A stretch of 64,000 nt of DNA from an uncultured Pontibacter sp. GTDB taxonomy: Bacteria > Bacteroidota > Bacteroidia > Cytophagales > Hymenobacteraceae. The notes under the pieces were generated by a model. That model ran no database searches. It was not told where the DNA came from and saw only the letters and a list, made by a program, of their open reading frames with translations. Of the stretch, positions 8,252-15,827 are shown in pieces; positions within the stretch are counted from its first letter, which is position 1, and each line of letters starts with the position of its first letter. Location of the stretch: NCBI RefSeq assembly GCF_947495565.1, contig NZ_CANLZM010000009.1:62001-126000 (forward strand). Reading direction: 5' to 3'. A program made the translations under genes and the position numbers.

Positions 8252-8955
8252 AGCAGGGTAATCAGTAAAACTGCAAGTATAAAAATGGCAAGTATGATAA
8301 ACAGGCTGGCCTTAGCCTTAAAAGTTGATGCTTGTGTAGCTGTTTTCTGCCGCTGTTGCTGCTGCAGAATAGTTGTATCGGAGATGTCTCCCTGCTCCAC
8401 CAACTTAAAAAAACAGGCTGCAGTTGCCCTGGCATCTACGGCGGCATCATGCTGCTGCTCCAGCGGCTCCTGAAACAGGCGCTCATACAGCTCGCCTAAC
8501 CGTAAAAAACTTTGCCATGGTTTAAGCCAAAAGCTGGCGGTGGCGTTCATGGTGCAAAAGGTGGGGAGCTGTGGCAGCGGGTTCTGGAGGTTTGCCCTAT
8601 GAAATCCCACACCCAGCATATGGTAATCTAACTGCATAAAGTGCCCTACAACCAGTGGCTGGTACTGCTCCAAATCCTGCGCCAGCAGCTGTAGCACGTG
8701 CTTCCGGTCTTTGCCGTTTGCCTCCAGAAACTCCTTTGTAATGCTATGTATGCTGGCAGAAGTTTCGGATACCTCCTGCTCCGGCTCATTAATATAATGG
8801 TTTTCTGATTTCAGCTCCTGCCCTTCTTTTGTATAAATTACCCACGCAATTTGCACAGAGTACGGCCAGTTTTTAGCATCAGAGTAGGGTGCGTCCCAGC
8901 TCAGAGGTTTGCCAGTAGTTTCGGTATCGATAAAAAGTATAAACTCCTGCATCAT
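8248..8955 (-). CDS. DnaQ-like 3'-5' exonuclease with C-terminal membrane anchor
   Basis: A 235-residue protein. ExoI is FIDTETTG (Asp10, Glu12), ExoII lies around VVGHFMQLDYHM and ExoIII is HDAAVDARAT, so the DEDD catalytic set is present in HxxxxD form. After the nuclease domain (about 1-175) comes a Gln/Thr-rich linker and a terminal membrane segment (about 212-235), which is unusual for soluble proofreading subunits and would tether it to the membrane. It is the first gene of a two-gene unit, sharing ATGA with the DUF294 gene; that pairing is common for this DUF294 family. It probably degrades single-stranded DNA or RNA ends; its cellular role is unknown. Confidence 0.85.
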   Translation of the reverse strand: MMQEFILFIDTETTGKPLSWDAPYSDAKNWPYSVQIAWVIYTKEGQELKSENHYINEPEQEVSETSASIHSITKEFLEANGKDRKHVLQLLAQDLEQYQPLVVGHFMQLDYHMLGVGFHRANLQNPLPQLPTFCTMNATASFWLKPWQSFLRLGELYERLFQEPLEQQHDAAVDARATAACFFKLVEQGDISDTTILQQQQRQKTATQASTFKAKASLFIILAIFILAVLLITLL

Positions 8956-9252
8956 TTAATCCGCTGCACTTACCGCCATAGCAGGTGTATGTATACTTGC
9001 TTCCATTACAATATAGCTTTTGCCTGACTTTTTAAGTATGATTGATTCCCTGATAGCAGGCTAAGAACTGGCGCAAGCCTCCGCTTGTGTCTTTATACTT
9101 TAGCCCTTGCTATAACATCTAAATGTGCTAGCTACACTTACCCTAGCTCAGCTTTATAAGTAATCGTTTACATCTATACTTTGATTAATTCCATTTTGGA
9201 GATGAGCCAGAATATGAAGTTTATACTTCTGAATTAGCAGCGGCAAGCTCCT

Positions 9253-9302
9253 CTTTTATCACTGCTGGTGGTTAAGGGCTTTACCACTAGCAGCGATAAA
9301 AG
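9253..9302. repeat. Imperfect hairpin next to the pepP-side terminator
   Basis: CTTTTATC-a-CTGCTgGTGGT at 9253 onward pairs with ACCACtAGCAG-c-GATAAAAG ending at 9302, about 21 of 24 positions. It shares its last bases with the terminator hairpin, so the two structures could exclude each other. Confidence 0.5.
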
Positions 9303-9330
9303 TCCTCCTCTACTATTTAGAGGAGGACTT
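9300..9330 (-). terminator. Rho-independent terminator of the Xaa-Pro aminopeptidase gene
   Basis: AAGTCCTCCTCTA and TAGAGGAGGACTT form a perfect 13-bp stem around CTATT. On the minus strand it starts 10 nt after the aminopeptidase stop codon and is followed by TTTT. Confidence 0.8.
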
Positions 9331-9340
9331 AAACTTTAAA

Positions 9341-11116
9341 CTAAATAGCCTTTGCCTTTTCTTTTAGCCAGGCCAATTCATCTTCAGCCAGGTGCGGGCC
9401 TAGCTTTTCTACTACCTGCTGGTGGTACTCGTTCAGCCACTTAATCTGGTGCGCCTCCAGTAGCTCTTTTTTAACTGGAGTGGTGTCGATCAGAGCCATG
9501 GTGAGGTGCTCGAAAGTATAAAACTCGCCGAACTCGTTGGTCTCGTCCTGCACGGTCAGTACCAGGTTCTCGATGCGGATGCCGTGTTTTCCGTTGCGGT
9601 ACAAACCAGGCTCAACCGAAGAAATCATACCTAGCTCCAGATTTACAGCGGTAGGTGTTGGGTTAAGTACATGCGGGCCTTCGTGCACGTTCAGGAAGAA
9701 ACCCACACCGTGGCCGGTGCCGTGGCCATAGTTGCGGGCATAATCCCAGAGCGGCTTCCGCGAAATAGCGTCTATCTGGTAACCTTTGGTTCCCTTTGGA
9801 TAGTGGGCCGTCGAGCCATCTATCATACCTTTCAGCACCAATGTATAATCTATACTTTCCTCCTCTGTCAAACTCCCCAAAGATACTACGCGGGTAATAT
9901 CGGTGGTGCCGGAAGTATACTGTCCGCCGGAGTCCACCAGAAACAGCCCCTCTGGCTGCAGCTCTATATCGCTTTCAGGAGTAACACGGTAATGCGGCAA
10001 GGCACCGTGTGCTTTGTAACCGGAAATAGTATCAAAGCTCTCACCCACAAACCCATCCTGCTGTGCTCGGAACTCGCGCACTTTATCCACTACTGTCAGC
10101 TCTGTGATTTTTGTCTTCCCGATGTTCTCCTCCAGCCACTTAAAGAAGCGGGTTAGCGCTACGCCGTCTTTAACCATCGTTTGGCGCGTGTGCGCTACCT
10201 CTACTTCGTTTTTCACTGCTTTAAAGAAGGTGGTTGGGTTGGTATCCTGCACCACTCGTACTTCTTTCGGAAGCTGCTTATACAAGGCATAGCAATTTCG
10301 GCGCGGGTCAACCAGAACGCTGTTGCCCGGAATAGCGGAAACAGCTCTTTCGATCATATCATACGTTTCCAGCTCTACACCTGCATTTTTCAACTTAGCC
10401 TGATCCTCTTCGCTCAGTTTAGTGGCATCCATAAAAAGCATGGCTTTCTCCTGGCTGATGAGGGCGAAACTCAGCACCACCGGGTTGCACTTCACATCGG
10501 AACCGCGCATGTTAAAGAGCCAGGCCATATCATCCAAAGATGAAATAAGATGGTAGTCGGCTCTGAGCTTTTTAAGGGCTTTGCGCAGGCGCTCCAGTTT
10601 ACTCTCTAAGCTTTCTCCTACTACTTCCTCGCCCAACAAATAGGCTGGCGCAGCAGGCAATCCCGGACGCCCCTGCCAAATCGGCTCAAGGTAATCCCGG
10701 TCGCTGTTTATCTTCAGCCCAATCGGGGTTAGCTGCGACTCCAGCAACTGCGCCAGGCTTACCGAAATCAGTTTTCCGTCGAAGGCCACGGTGGCTCCTT
10801 CGGGCAGGTGTTCCGCCAGCCAGTCTATGTACTCCGGGGCGTTCTGCACCAGCAGCTTTGCCAGCTCAAAACCAGTGCCTTCCAGCTGCTCATTGGCCTG
10901 CACAAAGTAGCGGGCATCCGTCCATAGGTGAGCAGCCTCTTCGGTAATCACCAGTGTACCTGCCGAGCCGGTAAAGCCGGAGGCAAACTCAATGCATTTA
11001 TACCTGTCGGGCACGTATTCGCTTATATGGGGATCAGCCGATGGAATGATATAGGCGCTCACGCCCTCACCTTTCATCTGGCTTCGGATGGCTGCTAATC
11101 TTTCTTGGTAGGTCAT
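9341..11116 (-). CDS. Xaa-Pro aminopeptidase (M24B)
   Basis: A 591-residue protein starting at MTYQERLAAIRSQM. Two creatinase N-terminal domains (about 1-300) precede the pita-bread M24 domain (about 310-530). The five metal ligands are visible: Asp in LFLVDSGGQYTSGTTDITR (about 394 and 405), His in GTGHGVGFF (about 470), Glu in SSVEPGLY (about 502) and Glu in IRIENLVL (about 515). A C-terminal extension completes the long, APP1-like form. It removes an N-terminal residue ahead of proline, in the cytoplasm. The reading frame is open to 11284, but that stretch overlaps DoxX and lacks family features, so the later start is chosen. A terminator follows. Confidence 0.92.
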   Translation of the reverse strand: MTYQERLAAIRSQMKGEGVSAYIIPSADPHISEYVPDRYKCIEFASGFTGSAGTLVITEEAAHLWTDARYFVQANEQLEGTGFELAKLLVQNAPEYIDWLAEHLPEGATVAFDGKLISVSLAQLLESQLTPIGLKINSDRDYLEPIWQGRPGLPAAPAYLLGEEVVGESLESKLERLRKALKKLRADYHLISSLDDMAWLFNMRGSDVKCNPVVLSFALISQEKAMLFMDATKLSEEDQAKLKNAGVELETYDMIERAVSAIPGNSVLVDPRRNCYALYKQLPKEVRVVQDTNPTTFFKAVKNEVEVAHTRQTMVKDGVALTRFFKWLEENIGKTKITELTVVDKVREFRAQQDGFVGESFDTISGYKAHGALPHYRVTPESDIELQPEGLFLVDSGGQYTSGTTDITRVVSLGSLTEEESIDYTLVLKGMIDGSTAHYPKGTKGYQIDAISRKPLWDYARNYGHGTGHGVGFFLNVHEGPHVLNPTPTAVNLELGMISSVEPGLYRNGKHGIRIENLVLTVQDETNEFGEFYTFEHLTMALIDTTPVKKELLEAHQIKWLNEYHQQVVEKLGPHLAEDELAWLKEKAKAI

Positions 11117-11192
11117 GTAAAATCTTTTTTCTGTTTGAGGCAAATTAAGGAAAGATGGGGAGAAATGCACAGGAGATGCCCCTAAACCATAC

Positions 11193-11630
11193 TTAGGGCA
11201 TGGCAGAAACTTTCTTTCTTCTGTCTCTGCGTAGCTGAATGGCCGTATCAATTGAGTACCTGTTATACTTGCGCTCGAAGGCAATTAATAAGGAAAAGTA
11301 CAGGCCATAAAACATTTGGATAGCCACACCATTCCAATTTTCCTGTAGACTGGAGCCAAAGATTAGCGCCACCATCAGCAGAGCCCCTGCCGCTGAAACT
11401 ACTCTGGTGAACAGCCCGAGCAGAAGCAAGATCCCAATGTTGAGCTCCAGGTAAGGCAGAAAGTATGCGAATTGCTGCACCACCGCCTGCGGCAACCATG
11501 TTGCTTTAAAGCCGGCTGCCATACCTTCGCTAAACTCTGTTAGTTTGGGTAGGCGCACCAAACCATGGCCAAGCATGCTCATGCCGATGGGTAGGCGTGC
11601 GAACAGAAAACCTAATGCTGCGTTTTTCAT
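11193..11630 (-). CDS. DoxX-family membrane protein
   Basis: A 145-residue protein with four hydrophobic segments, typical of DoxX/DoxD-like proteins: FARLPIGMSMLGHGLVRLPK near the start, then LELNIGILLLLGLFTRVVSAAGALLM and a final VAIQMFYGLYFSLLIAF helix before a basic tail. The family includes subunits of quinone-linked oxidoreductases and many proteins of unknown function. It lies 76 bp upstream of the aminopeptidase start on the same strand and may be cotranscribed with it. Confidence 0.75.
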   Translation of the reverse strand: MKNAALGFLFARLPIGMSMLGHGLVRLPKLTEFSEGMAAGFKATWLPQAVVQQFAYFLPYLELNIGILLLLGLFTRVVSAAGALLMVALIFGSSLQENWNGVAIQMFYGLYFSLLIAFERKYNRYSIDTAIQLRRDRRKKVSAMP

Positions 11631-12056
11631 AGGTAGCTGTTTTACGCACCTACAGCATCTGAGGATATGTGCACTGATGAAAAGCGCGCTTTTAAGCCCT
11701 TGATCTATACTTGGTTCAGCCGATACTTAAGCGATAGGTTGATATTAACCAAAGGCTTCACTCCATTCTATTTTATAAATTTTAAAGGAGCTTTTTGCAG
11801 TGCTGCAAACTTAGCCAAGTATTTAATGCAGCAGCAGAAGCTGCTATGTGCAACTGCAACTGCGGGTAGTTATAATTACAAAATAGTATTATAAGCATAA
11901 ATTAAAGCCGTTTAGCAGATATAAATTAAACTATTTTTAGCTGCTGCTTTATTTTAAGAAGAATGTAACGTAATTACTAACTTTTTCGTAATGCCGCCGC
12001 ACATCTTATGTACAGAATATGTATATTGTACTTAGACTTTTAGCCACATTATACAC
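11631..12056. other. AT-rich divergent intergenic region
   Basis: This separates divergent DoxX and DUF1737-like genes. It contains the perfect 14-bp palindrome AAAAGCGCGCTTTT (11680-11693), 50 bp upstream of the DoxX start, which could be an operator. It also contains an AAC-N17-CGTA pair about 70 bp before the small gene at 12057. The open frames here show no protein-like composition. Confidence 0.5.
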
Positions 12057-12275
12057 ATGGAGTACAACATTATTATTGCACCAGATCTTGAGGGGTTGGC
12101 ATCAGAGGTAGCAGGGTTTCTGCCTCAGGGTTGGAGATTGAAGGGAGGTATTCTGGAGCATGGTGAAGGTTTTGCTCAACAGCTTGTCCGTCAGCCAAAA
12201 GACATTGTAAGAATGCAGCAAAAACAGCTTCGCAAAGACTCTACCAAGCAAAGACGCACCAGGTGGATTCAGTAA
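12057..12275 (+). CDS. Small DUF1737-like protein
   Basis: A 72-residue cytoplasmic protein. The core GWRLKGGILEHGEGFAQQLVR resembles the DUF1737 pattern, in which a GW-x-G-G segment is followed by a short strand ending in Q-x-x-V. The tail is Lys/Arg/Gln-rich. It is followed by a strong terminator, which supports a real, separately transcribed gene. Function unknown. Confidence 0.6.
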   Translation: MEYNIIIAPDLEGLASEVAGFLPQGWRLKGGILEHGEGFAQQLVRQPKDIVRMQQKQLRKDSTKQRRTRWIQ

Positions 12276-12301
12276 CTCCCCGCAAATAAAATTTACCCTA
12301 T

Positions 12302-12352
12302 ACAAAACCCATTTCCAGGACCTGCTAAGGCAGCCCCGGAAATGGGTTTTGT
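12302..12352 (+). terminator. Terminator of the DUF1737-like gene
   Basis: ACAAAACCCATTTCC (12302-12316) pairs perfectly with GGAAATGGGTTTTGT (12338-12352) around a 21-nt loop. The T-rich descending arm acts as the tract. It sits 26 nt after the stop codon. Confidence 0.75.
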
Positions 12353-12503
12353 GTTTACCGCCCTCTCCTTCCCGCCTCCTGCTCACTTCTACTTAGCTTG
12401 CATTCTGCCAACTATCACCTGCACTTAAAGCAAGCTTTCTCAGCAATACATAAAATTTTAAGGCATTTAAGTATCCTTTTATGCGAGTAGTAGTATATAT
12501 GCC

Positions 12504-12534
12504 TTGACCGGACCTCCGGCACACATTAGCTTAT
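12504..12534 (+). promoter_or_regulatory. Candidate promoter of the EPS operon
   Basis: TTG at 12504-12506, a 20-nt spacer and TAGCTTAT at 12527-12534 approximate the Bacteroidota TTG-N19/20-TAnnTTTG pattern with two mismatches. It would give a leader of about 75 nt before the Wza-like gene. Confidence 0.35.
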
Positions 12535-12613
12535 ACAAAAAAACACATTTTTCACTTGCTTACATCTGCCACATCTACCCGCAGCACTGTGAGTTCACCC
12601 TTAACCCCTTTAT

Positions 12614-13381
12614 ATGAGAAATATAGTCTACTTTCTCCTGCTACTGCTATGTGTCAGCTCCTGTATGGCGAAAAAGGAACTCGTATACATCCAAAACTCA
12701 AATTTCAAAGAAAACGTCCCTACGGATATCCAGACCAAGTATGATGCCTACCAGCTGCAATCAAACGATGTGCTATCTATTAAGGTGCTGAGCGTGGATC
12801 CGGATATGTCCAACCTTTTCAACATCACTAACCCGGCAAACGCTTTTGGTGTTGCCGAGCCAGCCAGTTTGTACTTAAGCGGATACGGCATTGATAACGA
12901 GGGCTTTATCAACCTGCCTACAGTCGGAAAGCTAAAGGTGGAAGGCCTGACCACATCCCAAACGCAGGAACTGATCCAGAAAAACCTAGATCGCTACATT
13001 ACAGACGCTACCGTAGTGGTGAAGCTGGTCAGTTTTAAAATTAGCATTCTGGGCGAGGTTAGAAACCCAGGTTACTTTTACATTTATAATGAGCGGGCAA
13101 ACCTGCTGGAAGGCCTCAGCATGGCCGGAGACCTGACACAGAGCGCTGACCGTGGAAACGTTAAATTAATAAGACAGAAAAGAGACGGCAAATCGGAAGT
13201 GGTGTTATTAGACCTCAAGGACCCGAACCTCGTACAATCTCAATACTATTACCTGATGCCCAACGACGTTATATATGTCGAGCCTCTGGAGACACAGCTC
13301 AAGCGCGATAACCTCATCGTCTGGAATGCTGTGCTGGGGGTAATCTCAACTGGGGCGCTATTATACAATTTGTTTAAATAA
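12614..13381 (+). CDS. Polysaccharide export lipoprotein (Wza-like)
   Basis: A 255-residue outer-membrane lipoprotein. The signal peptide ends in a lipobox, CVSSC with Cys17. Residues about 45-130 form the polysaccharide-export domain (YQLQSNDVLSIKVLSVDP and GFINLPTVGKLKVEGLT) and about 135-225 an SLBB-type domain (FKISILGEVRNPGYFYIYNERANLLEGLSMAGD). A last hydrophobic segment (about 236-253) would be the outer-membrane helix of the Wza channel. It is shorter than Wza of enteric bacteria but of the usual Bacteroidota size. It is the first gene of the EPS operon, and its stop lies 2 nt before the kinase start. It should form the export pore for the polymer. Confidence 0.9.
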   Translation: MRNIVYFLLLLLCVSSCMAKKELVYIQNSNFKENVPTDIQTKYDAYQLQSNDVLSIKVLSVDPDMSNLFNITNPANAFGVAEPASLYLSGYGIDNEGFINLPTVGKLKVEGLTTSQTQELIQKNLDRYITDATVVVKLVSFKISILGEVRNPGYFYIYNERANLLEGLSMAGDLTQSADRGNVKLIRQKRDGKSEVVLLDLKDPNLVQSQYYYLMPNDVIYVEPLETQLKRDNLIVWNAVLGVISTGALLYNLFK

Positions 13382-13383
13382 CG

Positions 13384-15756
13384 ATGAGAAGAAATAAACA
13401 GGAGCACGAAATAGACTTAAAGAGCTGGTTATTCAAGTTTAGGTCTAAGTGGTACTTATTTGCCGCCTCCGCCATACTGGCACTTGCAGCGGGATACGTA
13501 TATGTTAAAAGCTCTCCAAGAATTTTTGAATTCCAGTCTACCCTCCTGCTCGGCGACCAGCAAACAGGCTCTAAAAAGGCCCAGGAACTGCTGGAAGTGC
13601 TGGATGTACAGAGCAAAGGTATAAAAGTGGAGGATGAGATTGGCTTGCTGCAATCTGCCGAGATGATTAAGCAGGCACTCCAGAAGCTGAACTTTACCGT
13701 AGCTTATTATAAGGTGAACGACCACTGGCTTAACAACATTTCAGACCTGGTGGTAGAGGAGCAGTATAAGAATGCACCATATGAGGTTGACCTGGACACA
13801 AGCTCGCTTCAGCTGGTGGATATTCCGATGAAGGTGCGTTTGCTTGACGAAAACACGTATGAACTGGAGATTGAGGCTGAAAATGTACCTCGTTACGATT
13901 TCCGCTCTAACGCCACGGTGAGCTCCATTCCGGTAGTTAATTTTAAAAAGACGCTCCGCTTCGGGGAGCAGTACAAGGACGAGAACATGAGCCTGACGCT
14001 GCAGCGCAGCGATGTAGAAGACCCGCAGCCAGGCAAAGAGTACTATTTTGTAATCAACAGCCTGGAAAGCCTTGTAAAGCAGCAGCAGTCATCGCTTAGC
14101 ATTGCCCCGATAGACCGTGAGGCACGCGTGCTGGTACTTGGCAGCAAAGGCAGCATACCTGATAAGCAAGTAGCCTTCCTGAACACGCTGATGGCTGAGT
14201 ATGTGGCCAATGACCTGAAGGAAAAAAACCAAGACGGCATGAAAACGCTGGAGTTTATAGATGGCCAGTTGGGTACTTTATCAGACTCTTTGCGCCAAAG
14301 CAAGAACGCGCTTTCTTCATTCCGGTCCAACAACCGCATTGCCAACATCAATGTGCAGTCCAACATCAATTACGAAAAGCTGTCGCAGCTTGAGGCTGAG
14401 CGTGCGCGTTTAAATACGGATAGAACATACTACGAGAACATCCTGGACCAGATCAGAAACGGAAACGGAATCGCGCAATCTGTTTCGCCTACAGTAGGCG
14501 GTATTCAAAGCCCTATTCTGAACAACCTGTTCCTGCAGCTTGCGGAGCTGAACCAGAAAAAGGCCGGCTACAGAACAACTGCCACGGATGACAACCCGAT
14601 GCTGCGCAAAATTGAAGGCGAGATTGCCAACACACGAAGCGCCATTGAGGCCAACCTGCAGAACCTGGTAGAGTCCGCTAATATTTCCATTAGCAACGTA
14701 AATGACCGCATCGGCAAGATAGAAGCAAACCTTGCCTCCCTGCCGGAGAACGAGCGTAGGCTGATGGACCTGCAAAGCCAGTCTGAGTTTATAGACAAAA
14801 AGTATGATTTCCTGATGGAAAAAAGAGCTGAGGCAGCTATCTCTTTAGCAACCAACGCCACAGATAAAAAGATTGTAGACAAAGCCTCTATGGTAGGCAC
14901 TACGCCGGTAAACGTAAAGCCAAAAATGATTTATGTGCTGGCGCTGCTAATTGGTTTGGCCATACCTGCCGGTTTTATTGTGCTGATGTCTAACGTAGAT
15001 AATACCATACAGGGCAAGAATGATCTGGGCAAAATTACCAATATTCCTTTCCTGGGTGTGGTGGCGCACGGCTCTAAATCAGATAAACTGGCTGTGCTAA
15101 ATAACCAGCGCTCCGCTATTGCCGAGTCTTTCAGGTCTATCCGCATTAACCTGCAGTACCTGATGGCTGACTCTAACTTTAAGGTGATCGGACTTACTTC
15201 CTCAATTTCAGGTGAGGGCAAAACGTTCTGTTCTGTAAACCTTAGCTCAGAGATTGCCATGTCAGGTAAGCGGGTGGTACTGATAGAGTCTGATATGCGC
15301 AAGCCAACATTCGGCAAATACTTCCCGGTGGCAGAGTCGGTGGGGCTATCTTCTTACCTTACACAGGGTTTACCGCTGGATGAAGTTATACAAAAAACCA
15401 CGCTGGAAAACCTGGACATTATACCTTGCGGCCCGATTCCGAACAATGCATTGCACCTGCTAGAGGTACCACGCATGCAGGAACTGGTGGATCAGCTAAA
15501 AGAGCAGTATGATTATGTGGTTATCGACACACCTCCTATCGGGTATGTATCAGAGTATTTCGTGTTGATGCGCCACATGGATGTAAACCTGTACGTGGTG
15601 AAGCACAAGTATACCCATAAGGATATGCTGACTGAAATAAACGAGCTTTATAACTCGAAGCGGGTCAAGAATCTATACATGATCATGAATGACCTGAATT
15701 ACAATAAGACCTACGAGTACGGCTATAAGAAAAACGCCAAGTACTACTACGCCTAA
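13384..15756 (+). CDS. Wzc-like polysaccharide co-polymerase / tyrosine autokinase
   Basis: A 790-residue inner-membrane protein. The N-terminal Wzz part has a membrane segment at about 21-40, a long periplasmic coiled-coil region (about 260-470) with a GNVR-type segment, and a second membrane segment at about 503-525. The BY-kinase follows: Walker A SSISGEGKT near 605-613, Walker A' VVLIESDMRKP near 631-641 and Walker B DYVVIDTPP near 710-718. The last 18 residues hold six tyrosines, the expected autophosphorylation cluster. It regulates chain length and export together with the Wza-like pore. The gene contains no AAGTATA/TATACTT word until its last 160 bp, unlike most of the window. Confidence 0.95.
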   Translation: MRRNKQEHEIDLKSWLFKFRSKWYLFAASAILALAAGYVYVKSSPRIFEFQSTLLLGDQQTGSKKAQELLEVLDVQSKGIKVEDEIGLLQSAEMIKQALQKLNFTVAYYKVNDHWLNNISDLVVEEQYKNAPYEVDLDTSSLQLVDIPMKVRLLDENTYELEIEAENVPRYDFRSNATVSSIPVVNFKKTLRFGEQYKDENMSLTLQRSDVEDPQPGKEYYFVINSLESLVKQQQSSLSIAPIDREARVLVLGSKGSIPDKQVAFLNTLMAEYVANDLKEKNQDGMKTLEFIDGQLGTLSDSLRQSKNALSSFRSNNRIANINVQSNINYEKLSQLEAERARLNTDRTYYENILDQIRNGNGIAQSVSPTVGGIQSPILNNLFLQLAELNQKKAGYRTTATDDNPMLRKIEGEIANTRSAIEANLQNLVESANISISNVNDRIGKIEANLASLPENERRLMDLQSQSEFIDKKYDFLMEKRAEAAISLATNATDKKIVDKASMVGTTPVNVKPKMIYVLALLIGLAIPAGFIVLMSNVDNTIQGKNDLGKITNIPFLGVVAHGSKSDKLAVLNNQRSAIAESFRSIRINLQYLMADSNFKVIGLTSSISGEGKTFCSVNLSSEIAMSGKRVVLIESDMRKPTFGKYFPVAESVGLSSYLTQGLPLDEVIQKTTLENLDIIPCGPIPNNALHLLEVPRMQELVDQLKEQYDYVVIDTPPIGYVSEYFVLMRHMDVNLYVVKHKYTHKDMLTEINELYNSKRVKNLYMIMNDLNYNKTYEYGYKKNAKYYYA

Positions 15757-15773
15757 GCTTTTACTAACCACAC

Positions 15774-15803
15774 AGCGGGTGCAGCTTAGCGGCTGCACCC
15801 GCT
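15774..15803 (+). terminator. Strong hairpin between kinase and flippase genes
   Basis: AGCGGGTGCAGC and GCTGCACCCGCT form a perfect 12-bp GC-rich stem around TTAGCG, 18 nt after the kinase stop codon. Only a weak T-rich stretch (CCTTACTATATT) follows. It could be a partial terminator or an RNA-processing or stability element that lowers expression of the downstream genes. Confidence 0.5.
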
Positions 15804-15827
15804 CCTTACTATATTACCGAATCACAG

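Larger units (their letters stand above)
8956..9340. other. Gene-free stretch with tandem hairpins
   Basis: No ORF is credible here. The side next to the exonuclease start is AT-rich and holds four TATACTT words (8993-9220 area). The side next to the aminopeptidase stop holds two adjoining hairpins, at 9253-9302 and 9300-9330. No clear promoter box for the exonuclease gene is visible. Confidence 0.6.
12276..12613. other. Leader region of the EPS operon
   Basis: It contains the terminator of the preceding gene and a candidate promoter for the EPS operon at 12504-12534. A small CCGGA-cc-TCCGG repeat overlaps the promoter spacer. No JUMPstart or ops-like element was seen. Confidence 0.5.

Noticed and set aside
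9341..11284. Extended Xaa-Pro aminopeptidase overlapping DoxX by 92 bp
   Set aside because: The extra 56 residues do not resemble the family; the ATG at 11116 matches the usual N-terminus and removes the overlap.
11667..11894. 75-residue open frame in the DoxX upstream gap
   Set aside because: AT-rich, no family features, no promoter box or terminator; composition is that of intergenic DNA.
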